This document shows, one piece after another, positions 44,721-53,183 of a stretch of DNA of 53,369 nt. Positions within the stretch are counted from its first letter, which is position 1. Every line of letters begins with the position of its first letter. The DNA lies in contig JASJCP010000018.1 in the NCBI GenBank assembly GCA_030065935.1, positions 1 through 53,369 on the forward strand, read 5' to 3'. The position numbers and the translations under genes were made by a program. The notes beneath the pieces are model-generated. The model was not told the DNA's origin. It did not search any database and saw only the letters and a program-made list of their open reading frames with translations. Origin of the DNA: Xenococcaceae cyanobacterium MO_167.B27. Lineage in GTDB: Bacteria > Cyanobacteriota > Cyanobacteriia > Cyanobacteriales > Xenococcaceae.

Positions 44721-46994
44721 TTATACAGTGATTTTGGGTTTGAAATTACGCAATCTCAAAGCATTGGTCACTACAGAAACCGAACTAAAAGCCATCGCTC
44801 CACCAGCAATCATTGGATTGAGTAACCAGCCTAAGAAGGGATATAAAATACCTGCTGCAATGGGAATACCTGAGACGTTGTAAATGTAAGCAAAAAAGAG
44901 ATTTTGACGAATATTTTTCATAGTGGCATGACTCAGTTGAATCGCCGTCACAATTCCCCATAAATCACCAGAAATTAAGGTCAGATCGCTAGCAGCCATT
45001 GCCACATCTGTACCTGTACCGATCGCAATGCCAACATCCGCTTGGGCTAAGGCTGGAGCGTCATTAATGCCATCTCCTACCATAGCTACAATTTTATGTT
45101 TCTGTTTACGGCTTGGTCTTTCCTGTTGAATTTGTTTAATAGTACTGGCTTTTTGATCGGGACGCACTTGGGCAAAAACTCTTTTAATCCCGACTTCAGA
45201 GGCGATCGCTTCTGCGGTTTTTGGGTTATCTCCTGTTAACATCACTACCTCTAAACCCATTCTTTGTAAGGCTTTAACCGCTTCAACTGAAGAAGGTTTG
45301 ATTGCATCAGCGATGCCAATTAATCCCTCAATTTTGCCATCAATAGCAATTAAAGCAGTAGTTTTCGCTTCACTTTCCCATTGTTGACGGGTTGAGTCTA
45401 AGGTTTGGGTATCAATATTTAAAGCATTCATCCAGCGTTGGGTACCAATTTGGATGAACTTTCCTAAGACATTTCCCTGTACACCCATTCCAGCTACAGC
45501 TACAAAATTAGTCACTTTAGGTAGAGGTATTTTGATTCCTTGAGATTGGGCATAATTAACCACTGCTTCTGCTAAAGGATGTTCGGAATTTTTCTCTATG
45601 GCAGCTGTCATTTCTAACAATTCAATTTCATTATTATTAGCTGTACCTTTTACCGTAATGTAGTTAGTAACACTAGGTTGTCCTTGGGTAATTGTGCCTG
45701 TTTTATCACAAACAATGGTGTTGAGTTTATGCGCTAGTTCTAAACTATCTGCTCCTTTAATTAAGACCCCATTTTCTGCCCCTTTTCCTGTACCCACCAT
45801 AATCGAGGTCGGAGTAGCTAAACCCAAGGCGCAAGGACAGGCAATAATTAAAACTCCTACCGTCGTAATCATGGCAAGGGTGACATTGCCCATGACATTA
45901 AACCAAATAATAAAAGTTAGGATCGCAATAGCTATTACTGCTGGGACAAACCATCCCGTTACCCGATCCGCTAATTGTTGAATAGGGGCTTTACTGCCTT
46001 GGGCATCTTGCACTAATTGAACAATCTGGGCTAAGACTGTATCTTTGCCTACTTTGGTAGCTTTAAATTTAAAACTTCCCGTCTTATTAATTGTTGCTCC
46101 AATCACCTCATCCCCTGGTTTCTTTGTAACAGGAATCGGTTCGCCTGTGACCATTGATTCATCGATGGCGGATTCCCCTTCAATTACTTCTCCATCTACG
46201 GGGATTTTTTCTCCTGGACGGACGACAATTACATCTTCTACTACTACTTGTTCAATCAGAATATCACTCTCTTGTCCATGACGAATCACTCTGGCAGTTT
46301 TTGCCTGTAAACCCATTAATTTACGGATGGCTTCTGAAGTTTGTCCTTTGGCACGATTTTCCAATAATCTTCCTAAGAGAACGAGGGTAATAACGACGGA
46401 GGCTACTTCATAATAAACTGCGACTTCAAGCCCTTGAGATTCTAAAACCTGGGGAAATATAGTTACAAATAGAGAATAAAAGTAGGCTACAGCAGTTCCT
46501 AAAGCCACTAAGGTATCCATGTTCGCAGAATGACGTTTAAAAGCTTTCCATCCCCCTACAAAGAAGGCTTTGCCAACCCAAAACTGTACGGGAGTTACTA
46601 AAATGAACTGCACCCAAAAATTCTGTAACCATGCAGGAACCCAAGAGAGTTCTAGACCTGTCATCATGGGCAAAACGCCAATTATTAGCAGTCCACTAAT
46701 AATAGAACCGACGATGACTTTACGAGTTATCTCTTTTTGTTCGGCAACTCTGGCTTTTTTCTCCGCATCTTCTTCTTGCTCTGATTCAGCAACAGCAGCA
46801 TAACCCGCCTCCGTTACTGCTTCTTGAATACGGGTTAAGTTAGTTTTTTGAGGATTATAGGTCACTGTAGCTTGAGAGAGAGCAAAGTTCACATTACATT
46901 TAGTTACTCCTGACACTTCTTGAATCGCTTGTTCAATGCTAGAAGCACAAGAAGCACAGCTCATACCTTTTAATCTTAGATTCCGTGTTTCCAT
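44721..46994 (-). CDS. copA: Copper-translocating P1B-type ATPase
   Basis: Pumps Cu(I) out of the cytosol. The 757 residues have one N-terminal heavy-metal domain with C13-x-x-C16 (MSCASCAS), eight membrane helices, the CPC motif in [13 protein letters not shown], the phosphorylation site DKTGTITQG, the SEHPLAEAV histidine, [16 protein letters not shown], and late helix residues [11 protein letters not shown] (Tyr-Asn) that select Cu(I). Length is normal. Second to last in a run of four minus-strand genes led by the Met/His-rich secreted protein and its MerR-type box. Confidence 0.95.
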   Translation of the reverse strand: METRNLRLKGMSCASCASSIEQAIQEVSGVTKCNVNFALSQATVTYNPQKTNLTRIQEAVTEAGYAAVAESEQEEDAEKKARVAEQKEITRKVIVGSIISGLLIIGVLPMMTGLELSWVPAWLQNFWVQFILVTPVQFWVGKAFFVGGWKAFKRHSANMDTLVALGTAVAYFYSLFVTIFPQVLESQGLEVAVYYEVASVVITLVLLGRLLENRAKGQTSEAIRKLMGLQAKTARVIRHGQESDILIEQVVVEDVIVVRPGEKIPVDGEVIEGESAIDESMVTGEPIPVTKKPGDEVIGATINKTGSFKFKATKVGKDTVLAQIVQLVQDAQGSKAPIQQLADRVTGWFVPAVIAIAILTFIIWFNVMGNVTLAMITTVGVLIIACPCALGLATPTSIMVGTGKGAENGVLIKGADSLELAHKLNTIVCDKTGTITQGQPSVTNYITVKGTANNNEIELLEMTAAIEKNSEHPLAEAVVNYAQSQGIKIPLPKVTNFVAVAGMGVQGNVLGKFIQIGTQRWMNALNIDTQTLDSTRQQWESEAKTTALIAIDGKIEGLIGIADAIKPSSVEAVKALQRMGLEVVMLTGDNPKTAEAIASEVGIKRVFAQVRPDQKASTIKQIQQERPSRKQKHKIVAMVGDGINDAPALAQADVGIAIGTGTDVAMAASDLTLISGDLWGIVTAIQLSHATMKNIRQNLFFAYIYNVSGIPIAAGILYPFLGWLLNPMIAGGAMAFSSVSVVTNALRLRNFKPKITV

Positions 46995-47092
46995 AATTTT
47001 CTCCCGTGCTGGTTGGGGATTAGTTTGTTTAGAGGGTCAGATTAACTCTCTCCTTGGAGTTCCCATCTCTATTTCACTATTGTCAATAAAAA

Positions 47093-47398
47093 TTAAATAG
47101 GCTGTCCAATACCTAGAGCTTGTAATTGTTCTGTGTTGGGTTTTCCTGTTAACACTAAACGACCATTGACAGCGATCGCTGGTACTCCATTGACTCCATA
47201 TTGCTCTGCTTTAGCCCAATCCGTTTTTTTTCCTAGGTCATAAACTGATATCTGACAACTAGAACAAGCTAACTCCCGTACCATTTTGACGGTGAGGGAC
47301 GCTGGGGAAACCCCAGCTTGTCCAATCACCGTGTTGACGGTTTCATCGCAGAGGGGACAGTCAGCAGTAAAAATTTCGATTTGACGCTTGTTCATCAT
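47093..47398 (-). CDS. Small thioredoxin-fold protein, two CxxC motifs
   Basis: The 101 residues begin with IEIFTADCPLCDETV (C14-x-x-C17), the usual place for a thioredoxin/glutaredoxin active site, carry a second pair ACSSCQI (C45-x-x-C48) and the cis-proline loop GVNGVPAIAVNGRLV. It has no signal peptide. It may be a thiol reductant or a Cu(I)/Hg carrier that feeds CopA. The gene is 22 bases downstream of the secreted protein gene and 98 bases upstream of copA. Confidence 0.75.
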   Translation of the reverse strand: MMNKRQIEIFTADCPLCDETVNTVIGQAGVSPASLTVKMVRELACSSCQISVYDLGKKTDWAKAEQYGVNGVPAIAVNGRLVLTGKPNTEQLQALGIGQPI

Positions 47399-47419
47399 TT
47401 CACCTCACGTTACTATGGG

Positions 47420-47731
47420 CTACAAATTCTCTGCACTGACGGTTGCCAAATTATTCGGGTCATACATTCTGCCGTATTGGGAGTGGTGTCCCCAACCATC
47501 CCTTCCATGCCTACCTTGATCCATCATCGAACCCTGTTGAGCCATCCATTGCTGGTGACGTTGATAAGTTTTGGAACCAGCAGATGTACCCCAACAAGGA
47601 GCAAAATTAGATTCGGATGTGGATTCTGAGAAAATATTTTGTGCAAAAAGAGAAGTAGAACTAAGTGCTAGTAAAGGGACACTAGCTAGAGCAGCATTTT
47701 TAATAGATTTATTGGTCAGGTTGATTTTCAT
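47420..47731 (-). CDS. Small secreted His/Met-rich protein
   Basis: The 103 residues have a signal peptide (hydrophobic core about 14-28, cleavage near LFAQ). The mature part holds one cysteine (FAPCWGT) and a His/Met/Gln/Gly-rich region (QRHQQWMAQQGSMMDQ, then DGWGHHSQYGRMY), suited to bind copper or silver. No family was recognised. It is the first gene of the copA transcript, below the MerR-type palindrome. Confidence 0.65.
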   Translation of the reverse strand: MKINLTNKSIKNAALASVPLLALSSTSLFAQNIFSESTSESNFAPCWGTSAGSKTYQRHQQWMAQQGSMMDQGRHGRDGWGHHSQYGRMYDPNNLATVSAENL

Positions 47732-47776
47732 TTTCCTTGCTCCTATTAGTCAATTTTTCTTCTACTTTTATGCTAG

Positions 47777-47798
47777 AGTCTCTAGTTAACTAGAGACT
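47777..47798 (-). promoter_or_regulatory. MerR-type operator upstream of the copA operon
   Basis: AGTCTCTAG TTAA CTAGAGACT is a perfect 9-bp inverted repeat, 46 bases upstream of the 47731 start. It matches the merR promoter palindrome (ACTCTCTAG TTAG CTAGAGAGT) at all but the second and penultimate bases and one centre base. The flanking -35 and -10 hexamers on the minus strand (TAAAGT, then CTAGCA or TAGCAT) are weak, which is normal for an activator-dependent promoter. Confidence 0.75.
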
Positions 47799-47855
47799 TT
47801 AGCGAATGCAATAAAAGTTAACTTGTTTACCTTACCCACCAATAGATTGAAATGC

Positions 47856-48185
47856 TTAAGCATCAATCATCAAATTACCCATCATGCCTAAATCTTCATG
47901 GTCGAGAATATGGCAGTTATAAACAGTTTTGCCAGCAAAATCGCGGAAGGGGATACGAATGCGGACAGTTTCACCCCTTCTTACTAGCACTGTATCCCGC
48001 CAAGCGGGTAATGATTCTGGTTGACCGTTACGACTAATAAATTGAAAAGAATTGACGTGAATGTGAAAAGGATGATCCATTACTCCCGTATTGGTTATTT
48101 CCCAATCCTCCACTGCATTTAGTTTGACTTGGGTATGAATGAGATCGCTCCGATACGGTTCGCCATTAATTTTTAAATTATAAAC
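47856..48185 (-). pseudogene. Truncated multicopper oxidase (C-terminal part only)
   Basis: The open frame reads LKINGEPYRSDLIHTQVKL, DWEITNTGVMDHPFHIHVN and FAGKTVYNCHILDHEDLGMMG. These contain the HxH copper motifs (HPFHIH and CHILDHEDLGMM) of a laccase-like multicopper oxidase. The frame is closed by a stop at 48186, so the first 350 or so residues are missing. The remaining ATG starts at 48113. It lies next to the copper operon, so it was probably a periplasmic cuprous oxidase; as it stands it is a remnant. Confidence 0.85.
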
Positions 48186-48285
48186 TTATTACTTTACCTA
48201 CATCTGTAATCTTCCTTTAAGAAAGCTGTAATTTGACCTTTTGCATGAATGCCTTTTGCCTTGTCTTCACCAGGGTTGATGAGAC

Positions 48286-49707
48286 TTATGCAATAGTGGA
48301 GGCTTGGGAATTTTCACTATTGGTTGGCAAACAGATTTTAAAACAAGTCTTACCTGGTTCGGATTCTACAGAAATTGACCCGCGATGGCGATTTTCTACG
48401 ATGCGCCTCACAAGTTCTAAACCTAAACCTGAGCCTTTTCCTATGGGTTTGGTGGTAAAAAATGGTTCAAAAATACGAGATTGAATTGTCTCAGGAATAC
48501 CTGTTCCAGAGTCAGTGATTTTTACTATGATATGCTCCCATTTATTGACAGTAGTAATTTCAATTGTGCCTTTTCCATCCATAGCATCGATCGCGTTATC
48601 AATTAGATTCGTCCAAACTTGATTCAGTTCACTACCATAAGCTGGTATTTGGGGTAGAGTGCGATCGTAAACCCGATTGACTTTAATACCCTGTTTTAAT
48701 TTGTGGGATAACAGTTGCAGGGTATCTTCTATTCCTTGATGAATGTCTATCCGTTGTTTTGCACCTTGATCTAGATGGGAATAAGAGCGCATCGACTTGA
48801 CTAACTCAGAAACTCTTTCTGCACCTCGTAATCCTGACTGAATCATCATCATCACATCAAAAGACAAAGCTAGCCAACGTATTCCCATGTCTCTTAATTC
48901 TGTGGAATCGTCGCGCCACCTTGATAGAAGCTCCTCTAAAAGCTCGGGTTGAATATTGGCTGCTGCTAATGGTTCGACTAATTTTCCTGCATCTTTGACT
49001 CCATAGTCTTCTAACCAGTCAAGCAATGCGTCTTCGCGATCCATCAGGGTTAAGGATTCTAAACGATTATTCAGCAGGAAAGAATAACCATCCTCTCTAG
49101 CTTTCTGCCATTTTTCTGTATGGTCTTTTTCTACATTACGCTGTCCATAGACTAAATTCATGCGCTCTAATTCCAAGATTGCTGGAATCAAATCTTGCAG
49201 AGAACGAATTACCGCAGCAGCAGGATTGTTAAGTTCGTGAGCTAAACCAGCAGCTAAAGTTCCTAGTGCTGCCATTTTTTCACGATTGCGGATGAATGAT
49301 TCTAATCCTCTGAGTCTCTTTTGTACTGTCTGGAATATGGTTCTTTCAAAGTTACGGCATTCGTGAAGTATGATGAGAAATTCCTCTCCAGTGATTTCGT
49401 AGAGGCGACAATCAGTTAAAGCTCTTAGGGTAACAGGTACTAGATCGCCAGTGAGAATCTGGATTTCACCAAAGAAAGCTGGAGCTTGATGCTGTCCTAC
49501 AGGTATTTCTATGCCTTCGCTAAATCTAGTAATACCAATATCACCTGAAAATAGCAGAAAAAATCCTCTATGGATGTCTCCTTCTTTGACTAATATTTCT
49601 CCTTTTGTTAGCTTGATTGATTCAGCGCGATCGCATATCCAATTAAGACGAGATTCGGGAAGTTGTTGAAATAACTCCAGTTTTAAAAGTTCCTCGACAC
49701 ACAGCAC
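48286..49707 (-). CDS. Cyclic-nucleotide-domain sensor histidine kinase
   Basis: The 473 residues have an N-terminal CAP-type cNMP-binding domain (about 5-125, with GDIHRGFFLLFSGDIGI and a FFGEIQILTG phosphate-cassette-like loop), then a phosphoacceptor domain with H157 (GLAHELNNPAAAV) and an HATPase domain (NLIDNAIDAMDG, DSGTGIPE, GSGLGLELVRRI). There is no membrane helix. The cassette lacks the clear R-A of high-affinity cAMP sites, so the ligand is uncertain. It could respond to cAMP or be a redox-like sensor. Upstream of a P450 gene on the same strand (20 bases), no regulator adjacent. Confidence 0.85.
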   Translation of the reverse strand: MLCVEELLKLELFQQLPESRLNWICDRAESIKLTKGEILVKEGDIHRGFFLLFSGDIGITRFSEGIEIPVGQHQAPAFFGEIQILTGDLVPVTLRALTDCRLYEITGEEFLIILHECRNFERTIFQTVQKRLRGLESFIRNREKMAALGTLAAGLAHELNNPAAAVIRSLQDLIPAILELERMNLVYGQRNVEKDHTEKWQKAREDGYSFLLNNRLESLTLMDREDALLDWLEDYGVKDAGKLVEPLAAANIQPELLEELLSRWRDDSTELRDMGIRWLALSFDVMMMIQSGLRGAERVSELVKSMRSYSHLDQGAKQRIDIHQGIEDTLQLLSHKLKQGIKVNRVYDRTLPQIPAYGSELNQVWTNLIDNAIDAMDGKGTIEITTVNKWEHIIVKITDSGTGIPETIQSRIFEPFFTTKPIGKGSGLGLELVRRIVENRHRGSISVESEPGKTCFKICLPTNSENSQASTIA

Positions 49708-49727
49708 AATTAAATATCCCCTAAAAG

Positions 49728-51092
49728 CTACTCTATTTTATTTTTTAATACCATTTTAAAGGAAGCTGGAGGAGCAATAGTTAAACCACGACGCACTGGT
49801 AACATAGGGCTTTTACTAGCCAAATCTAATTGAAAGCGTGATAATACTGTGGCTGCTACTAACTTCATTTCTAATAATGCCAAAGCTGACCCCAAACAGC
49901 GACGATTTCCTCCACCAAATGGCATATATTCATAAGGAGTATAATTTTTTTGGACAAATCTTTCTGGGTTAAATTGCTTTGAATTGGCGTATAAATCTTC
50001 TCTATGATGAAGGGAATAAATAGAAATCATCAACCAGGTTTTAGGATCAAACTCGTAGTCCATAACTGACATTGGTTGTTTCAAAATGCGCCCAAAAGTA
50101 CCAGCTACTATGGGGTAAATGCGTAGGGTTTCTGAAATTACTGCATCTAAATAGGTCAAATTATTTATTTCTTTGTAGTCGGGATTTTCTCCTAGAGAAT
50201 CTAATTCAAAGCGTAACTTTTCTTGAACTTCTGGAAGATAATGAACCCAATAAAAAAGCCAAGCTAAAGCAGAAGCAGTGGTTTCGTGTCCCGCAAACAG
50301 TAAAGTTATTAATTCATCGTGCAATTCTTCATCTGTCATTCCCTCGCCATTTTCGTCTTTTGCTGATAACAATAAACTGAAAATATCTCTAGGCTCTGAT
50401 TTTCCAGAAGCTAATAATTCTCGTCGTTCTTTGATTTCTGCATAAATTAATTGTCTAATTTCTGCTTTTAACAGTAAAAAACGACCCCAAGGACTATATT
50501 TTCCCCAATCTTTTTGTAGAAATCGGAAAAATATCAAGCTCGAACTTAAAGGAGTATTAAATGTTTCTAAAAGTCTTGTTAATAATTCTCGCAAGCGATC
50601 GTATCTTGCTCCAGAATCAATACCAAATACTACACTCAAAATCACTCTTAAAGTAATTTCTTGCATTACACGACGAACTTTAAAAGATTGATTTACCTGC
50701 AAGCGATCGCATAATTTGTTAGTGATAGATACTATTTTTTCGCTGCATTCTTGTAAAGATTCGCCATGAAAAGAAGGCATTAATAAACGTCGGCGATTTT
50801 TGTGTGCTTTCCCATCTAATAACAGTAAAGAATTATCTCCTACTAAGAAAGCTAAACCTTTATTACCCCTACCGACTTCAAATTTATCTGGAGAAGCCGT
50901 AAAAATATCCTCGATCGCCCGAGGATTGCTAGTCATAACTGTTGGCGGAGCATTTTTAAATTTAATTTGATAAAAATCTCCATATTCTCTGTTCCGTCTC
51001 TCCATAAAATCAAGAGGGCGCAAAATAGCATTTATTCGGCGCATAGTTAAGCGCAAACCAGAAGCAGCTTTAATTGTGGGTATCTGTTGCAT
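49728..51092 (-). CDS. Cytochrome P450, CYP110-like
   Basis: The 454 residues have all key P450 elements: the I-helix AGHETT (267-272), the K-helix ExxR (E321-R324), PERF and the heme-thiolate loop FGGGNRRCLG (Cys399). Length and the soluble N-terminus match cyanobacterial CYP110-type enzymes, which oxidise fatty acids, alkanes or terpenes. That choice of substrate is inferred. No redox partner is adjacent. Last gene before an HTH protein; same strand as the sensor kinase and possibly co-transcribed. Confidence 0.9.
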   Translation of the reverse strand: MQQIPTIKAASGLRLTMRRINAILRPLDFMERRNREYGDFYQIKFKNAPPTVMTSNPRAIEDIFTASPDKFEVGRGNKGLAFLVGDNSLLLLDGKAHKNRRRLLMPSFHGESLQECSEKIVSITNKLCDRLQVNQSFKVRRVMQEITLRVILSVVFGIDSGARYDRLRELLTRLLETFNTPLSSSLIFFRFLQKDWGKYSPWGRFLLLKAEIRQLIYAEIKERRELLASGKSEPRDIFSLLLSAKDENGEGMTDEELHDELITLLFAGHETTASALAWLFYWVHYLPEVQEKLRFELDSLGENPDYKEINNLTYLDAVISETLRIYPIVAGTFGRILKQPMSVMDYEFDPKTWLMISIYSLHHREDLYANSKQFNPERFVQKNYTPYEYMPFGGGNRRCLGSALALLEMKLVAATVLSRFQLDLASKSPMLPVRRGLTIAPPASFKMVLKNKIE

Positions 51093-51162
51093 TACTAGAA
51101 GGGTTGACTATTTCAACTAAGCCGATCTTAGCGAATTACCCAAGTTATTGTTCAAGTGTCAA

Positions 51163-51585
51163 TCAAGAACAAGAAATTACCTCAACATCAAATAAAGTCT
51201 CGATCCACACCCTTGCACCATACATCCGCTTATCAGGGCTATAAACAACACGACATCCTCCTGGTATTTCTACTTCATGCCCATACTGGTTAGTCTTTCC
51301 TTTTTTTACCGTAATGACTGCTTGTTTCTGATGGTGTTTTTGATTCTGTTTAATTTTATGAGTGTTAACGTGGATAATTGTTTTGGCTGGCTTTCTAGGA
51401 TTGCACCAACGGGGAGCAGGACCTCTCTTACCTTTCTGAATTATGGGTTTGTCTTTGAATAAAGGAATCAACCACATCTTTCCTATCTTGTAAGCCCCTT
51501 CTACTCTTCCTTGAATCAAAAGTACTCTTAACCTTGCGGTAGATATGTTTAAAATTTTAGCTGCTTCTGTAGTACCTACTATCAT
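51163..51585 (-). CDS. Excisionase/HTH_17-like DNA-binding protein
   Basis: The 140 residues open with an excisionase-type winged helix (GTTEAAKILNISTARLRVLLIQGRVEGAYKIGKMWLIP), then a basic region (GKRGPAPRWCNPRKPAK, KIKQNQKHHQKQ) and a beta-rich end. It could be a regulator of a mobile element or of a nearby gene. No partner integrase is seen. Confidence 0.65.
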   Translation of the reverse strand: MIVGTTEAAKILNISTARLRVLLIQGRVEGAYKIGKMWLIPLFKDKPIIQKGKRGPAPRWCNPRKPAKTIIHVNTHKIKQNQKHHQKQAVITVKKGKTNQYGHEVEIPGGCRVVYSPDKRMYGARVWIETLFDVEVISCS

Positions 51586-51636
51586 TTAACTCTAACGGTA
51601 TCGTAATAGTTTTTTATCTGATACTCCTAATCTTAA

Positions 51637-52078
51637 ATGAAAATTATCCGTCTTCTACTAAAAAATTCTGGCAAAAACTTCTTTTTAGCAGCTATATCGA
51701 GCTTTTTAAGTGGTGGTAGTAGTGCTGGTGTTATTGCTGTGATTAATTATGCGATCGCCAACTTAAATAGTCTGCCTGTTGAGACACCTTGGCTTTTTGT
51801 GTAAGTCTGCTAGTGTTTCAAACTGCTACTTCGATTTTGATGAGTCGTTTATCGCAAGAAATTATTTACGATTTACGTCTCAATATGACTCAACGTATTC
51901 TTGATTGTCCGTTACAGCATTTGGAAACTGTTGGTGCGCCTAAGCTATTAGCAACTTTAACAGCAGAATTAATGCGATCGCCAATGCTTCTGGCACAATC
52001 TCAGGATTAGTAGTAATTGCTATCCGTCACGATGACCGATATTTTGAGCAATGCGATCGCCAGTTTACCGACTTTTAA
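51637..52078 (+). pseudogene. Cyclic-peptide-type ABC exporter remnant
   Basis: The first frame (51637-51804) reads MKIIRLLLKNSGKNFF and SSFLSGGSSAGVIAVINYA, the N-terminus of SyrD/PvdE-like transporters. After a shift in a T5 run near 51794 the second frame (51789-52010) reads LSQEIIYDLRLNMTQRILDCPLQHLETVGAPKLLATLT, which continues the same protein. A third frame ends AIRHDDRYFEQCDR, which resembles the very C-terminus, SHDxRYF, of the ATPase domain. The 350 or more residues between are missing. It is therefore frameshifted and deleted internally. Confidence 0.75.
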
Positions 52079-52787
52079 TCTTAACTCTCTTATCAACGAA
52101 GCGACGGAAGAGGCGGTAGGTAGTGCGGACTAAATCCAAAACAAAATAGGGTAATCGCAATCTATGCCAAGAAAAGAGCGGTAGATATAGCCAATAGTAA
52201 GCTTTTTTTAAATCTTTCCAGGCTAAACAAGGTTCTTGCTTTAAAAAATCTGACACATCTACCACTATTCCCCTACCCTTTAACATCATTACATTGCGTC
52301 CATGAACGTCATGAGGATGTAAACCGCGACGACTCGCATATTCTAAAGCGAGATCGATATCTTCGATTACCCGTCGAGGAATTTTTAAACCCTTATTCAT
52401 AGAGTCGTATAGGGTTATTCCGTATAGTCTTTTAAGAACCAAGAAATTATTTTCCGCATAAAAACATTCTGAGAAAGCAGGATGAGAACCCAAACGACGA
52501 TACACTTCTAACTCTTCTTTCCAGCCCAAGCGTCCAGGCGCGTAAACTTTTACTACTAAATCAGAATAGTCTGAATGGTATAATACACCTGCATAATTCC
52601 CTGTCCCCAAAATTTGCCAAGGTTCTGGAACTTGATGGACTACGACAGGGTTATAAGGCTCAATACTCTCAATTTTGAGATTGGGAATTAGCTCTTGATG
52701 GATAATGTCGATCAATCGCTTTAAATCTTCTGGGTTCTGACAGGATTGACTCTCACCAACAAAACCACTTTGGCGGAAAAATGACAT
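52065..52787 (-). CDS. Serine/threonine protein kinase-like protein
   Basis: The 240 residues have kinase-fold elements: G-loop GTGNYAGV (61-68), K80 in LVVKVY, E93, a catalytic loop HPHDVHGRNV (D160, N165) and a metal Asp in GIVVDVSD (D177). The C-lobe is short and ends with two basic helices, resembling RIO-like or bacterial atypical kinases more than Hanks types. The substrate is unknown. The 3' end overlaps the ABC pseudogene by 14 bases. Confidence 0.75.
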   Translation of the reverse strand: MSFFRQSGFVGESQSCQNPEDLKRLIDIIHQELIPNLKIESIEPYNPVVVHQVPEPWQILGTGNYAGVLYHSDYSDLVVKVYAPGRLGWKEELEVYRRLGSHPAFSECFYAENNFLVLKRLYGITLYDSMNKGLKIPRRVIEDIDLALEYASRRGLHPHDVHGRNVMMLKGRGIVVDVSDFLKQEPCLAWKDLKKAYYWLYLPLFSWHRLRLPYFVLDLVRTTYRLFRRFVDKRVKIKSR

Positions 52788-52991
52788 ATGCGGTTTAGCT
52801 TTATTTTTAATGAGGATAGTTCATAGCTTTATATTAAAGGTTAAATGTAAATAAATAATTAATAATTTAATACTATTTACATTCAGGCAATGGCAAATCA
52901 CCCAATTAAACAGAGTTGTTGAAAAGCAAATAAGGGCAAAATTAGCAACAAAGACTTGATATTTGAGAACTTTTCAGAATTTTATTAGCAG

Positions 52992-53141
52992 CTAAATTTG
53001 GTAAGCTTGAGCTTGCATTTGCCACAGATGGGCATATTCACCCTATTTTTGTAATAATTGTCGGTGAGTCCCTTGTTCTATTAGTTTACCAGCTTTTAAA
53101 ACCATAATTTTATCGCACATAGATACGGAAGCAAGACGATG
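52992..53141 (-). pseudogene. C-terminal piece of an ABC exporter ATPase
   Basis: Reading on the minus strand from the IS end gives HRLASVSMCDKIMVLKAGKL, then IEQGTHRQLLQK, a TAG, and GEYAHLWQMQAQAYQI to a stop. This is the H-loop and tail of an MsbA-type ABC ATPase. The nonsense codon and the insertion at the H-loop mean it is dead. The upstream part may continue beyond the insertion, outside this window. Confidence 0.8.
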
Positions 53142-53144
53142 ATT

Positions 53145-53174
53145 GACATACTCACCCGCCCTGAAGGTGCGGGG
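53145..53174 (-). repeat. Right-end hairpin of an IS200/IS605-family element
   Basis: CCCGC (53155-53159) pairs with GCGGG (53169-53173), with CCT-AGG pairing inside, just beyond the tnpB stop. It is followed by GAGTATGTCAA on the minus strand. This is the form of the imperfect palindromes at IS605-type right ends. It also covers the expected 3' part of the guide-RNA-like transcript made from such elements. Confidence 0.7.
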
Positions 53175-53183
53175 ATTCTGGGG

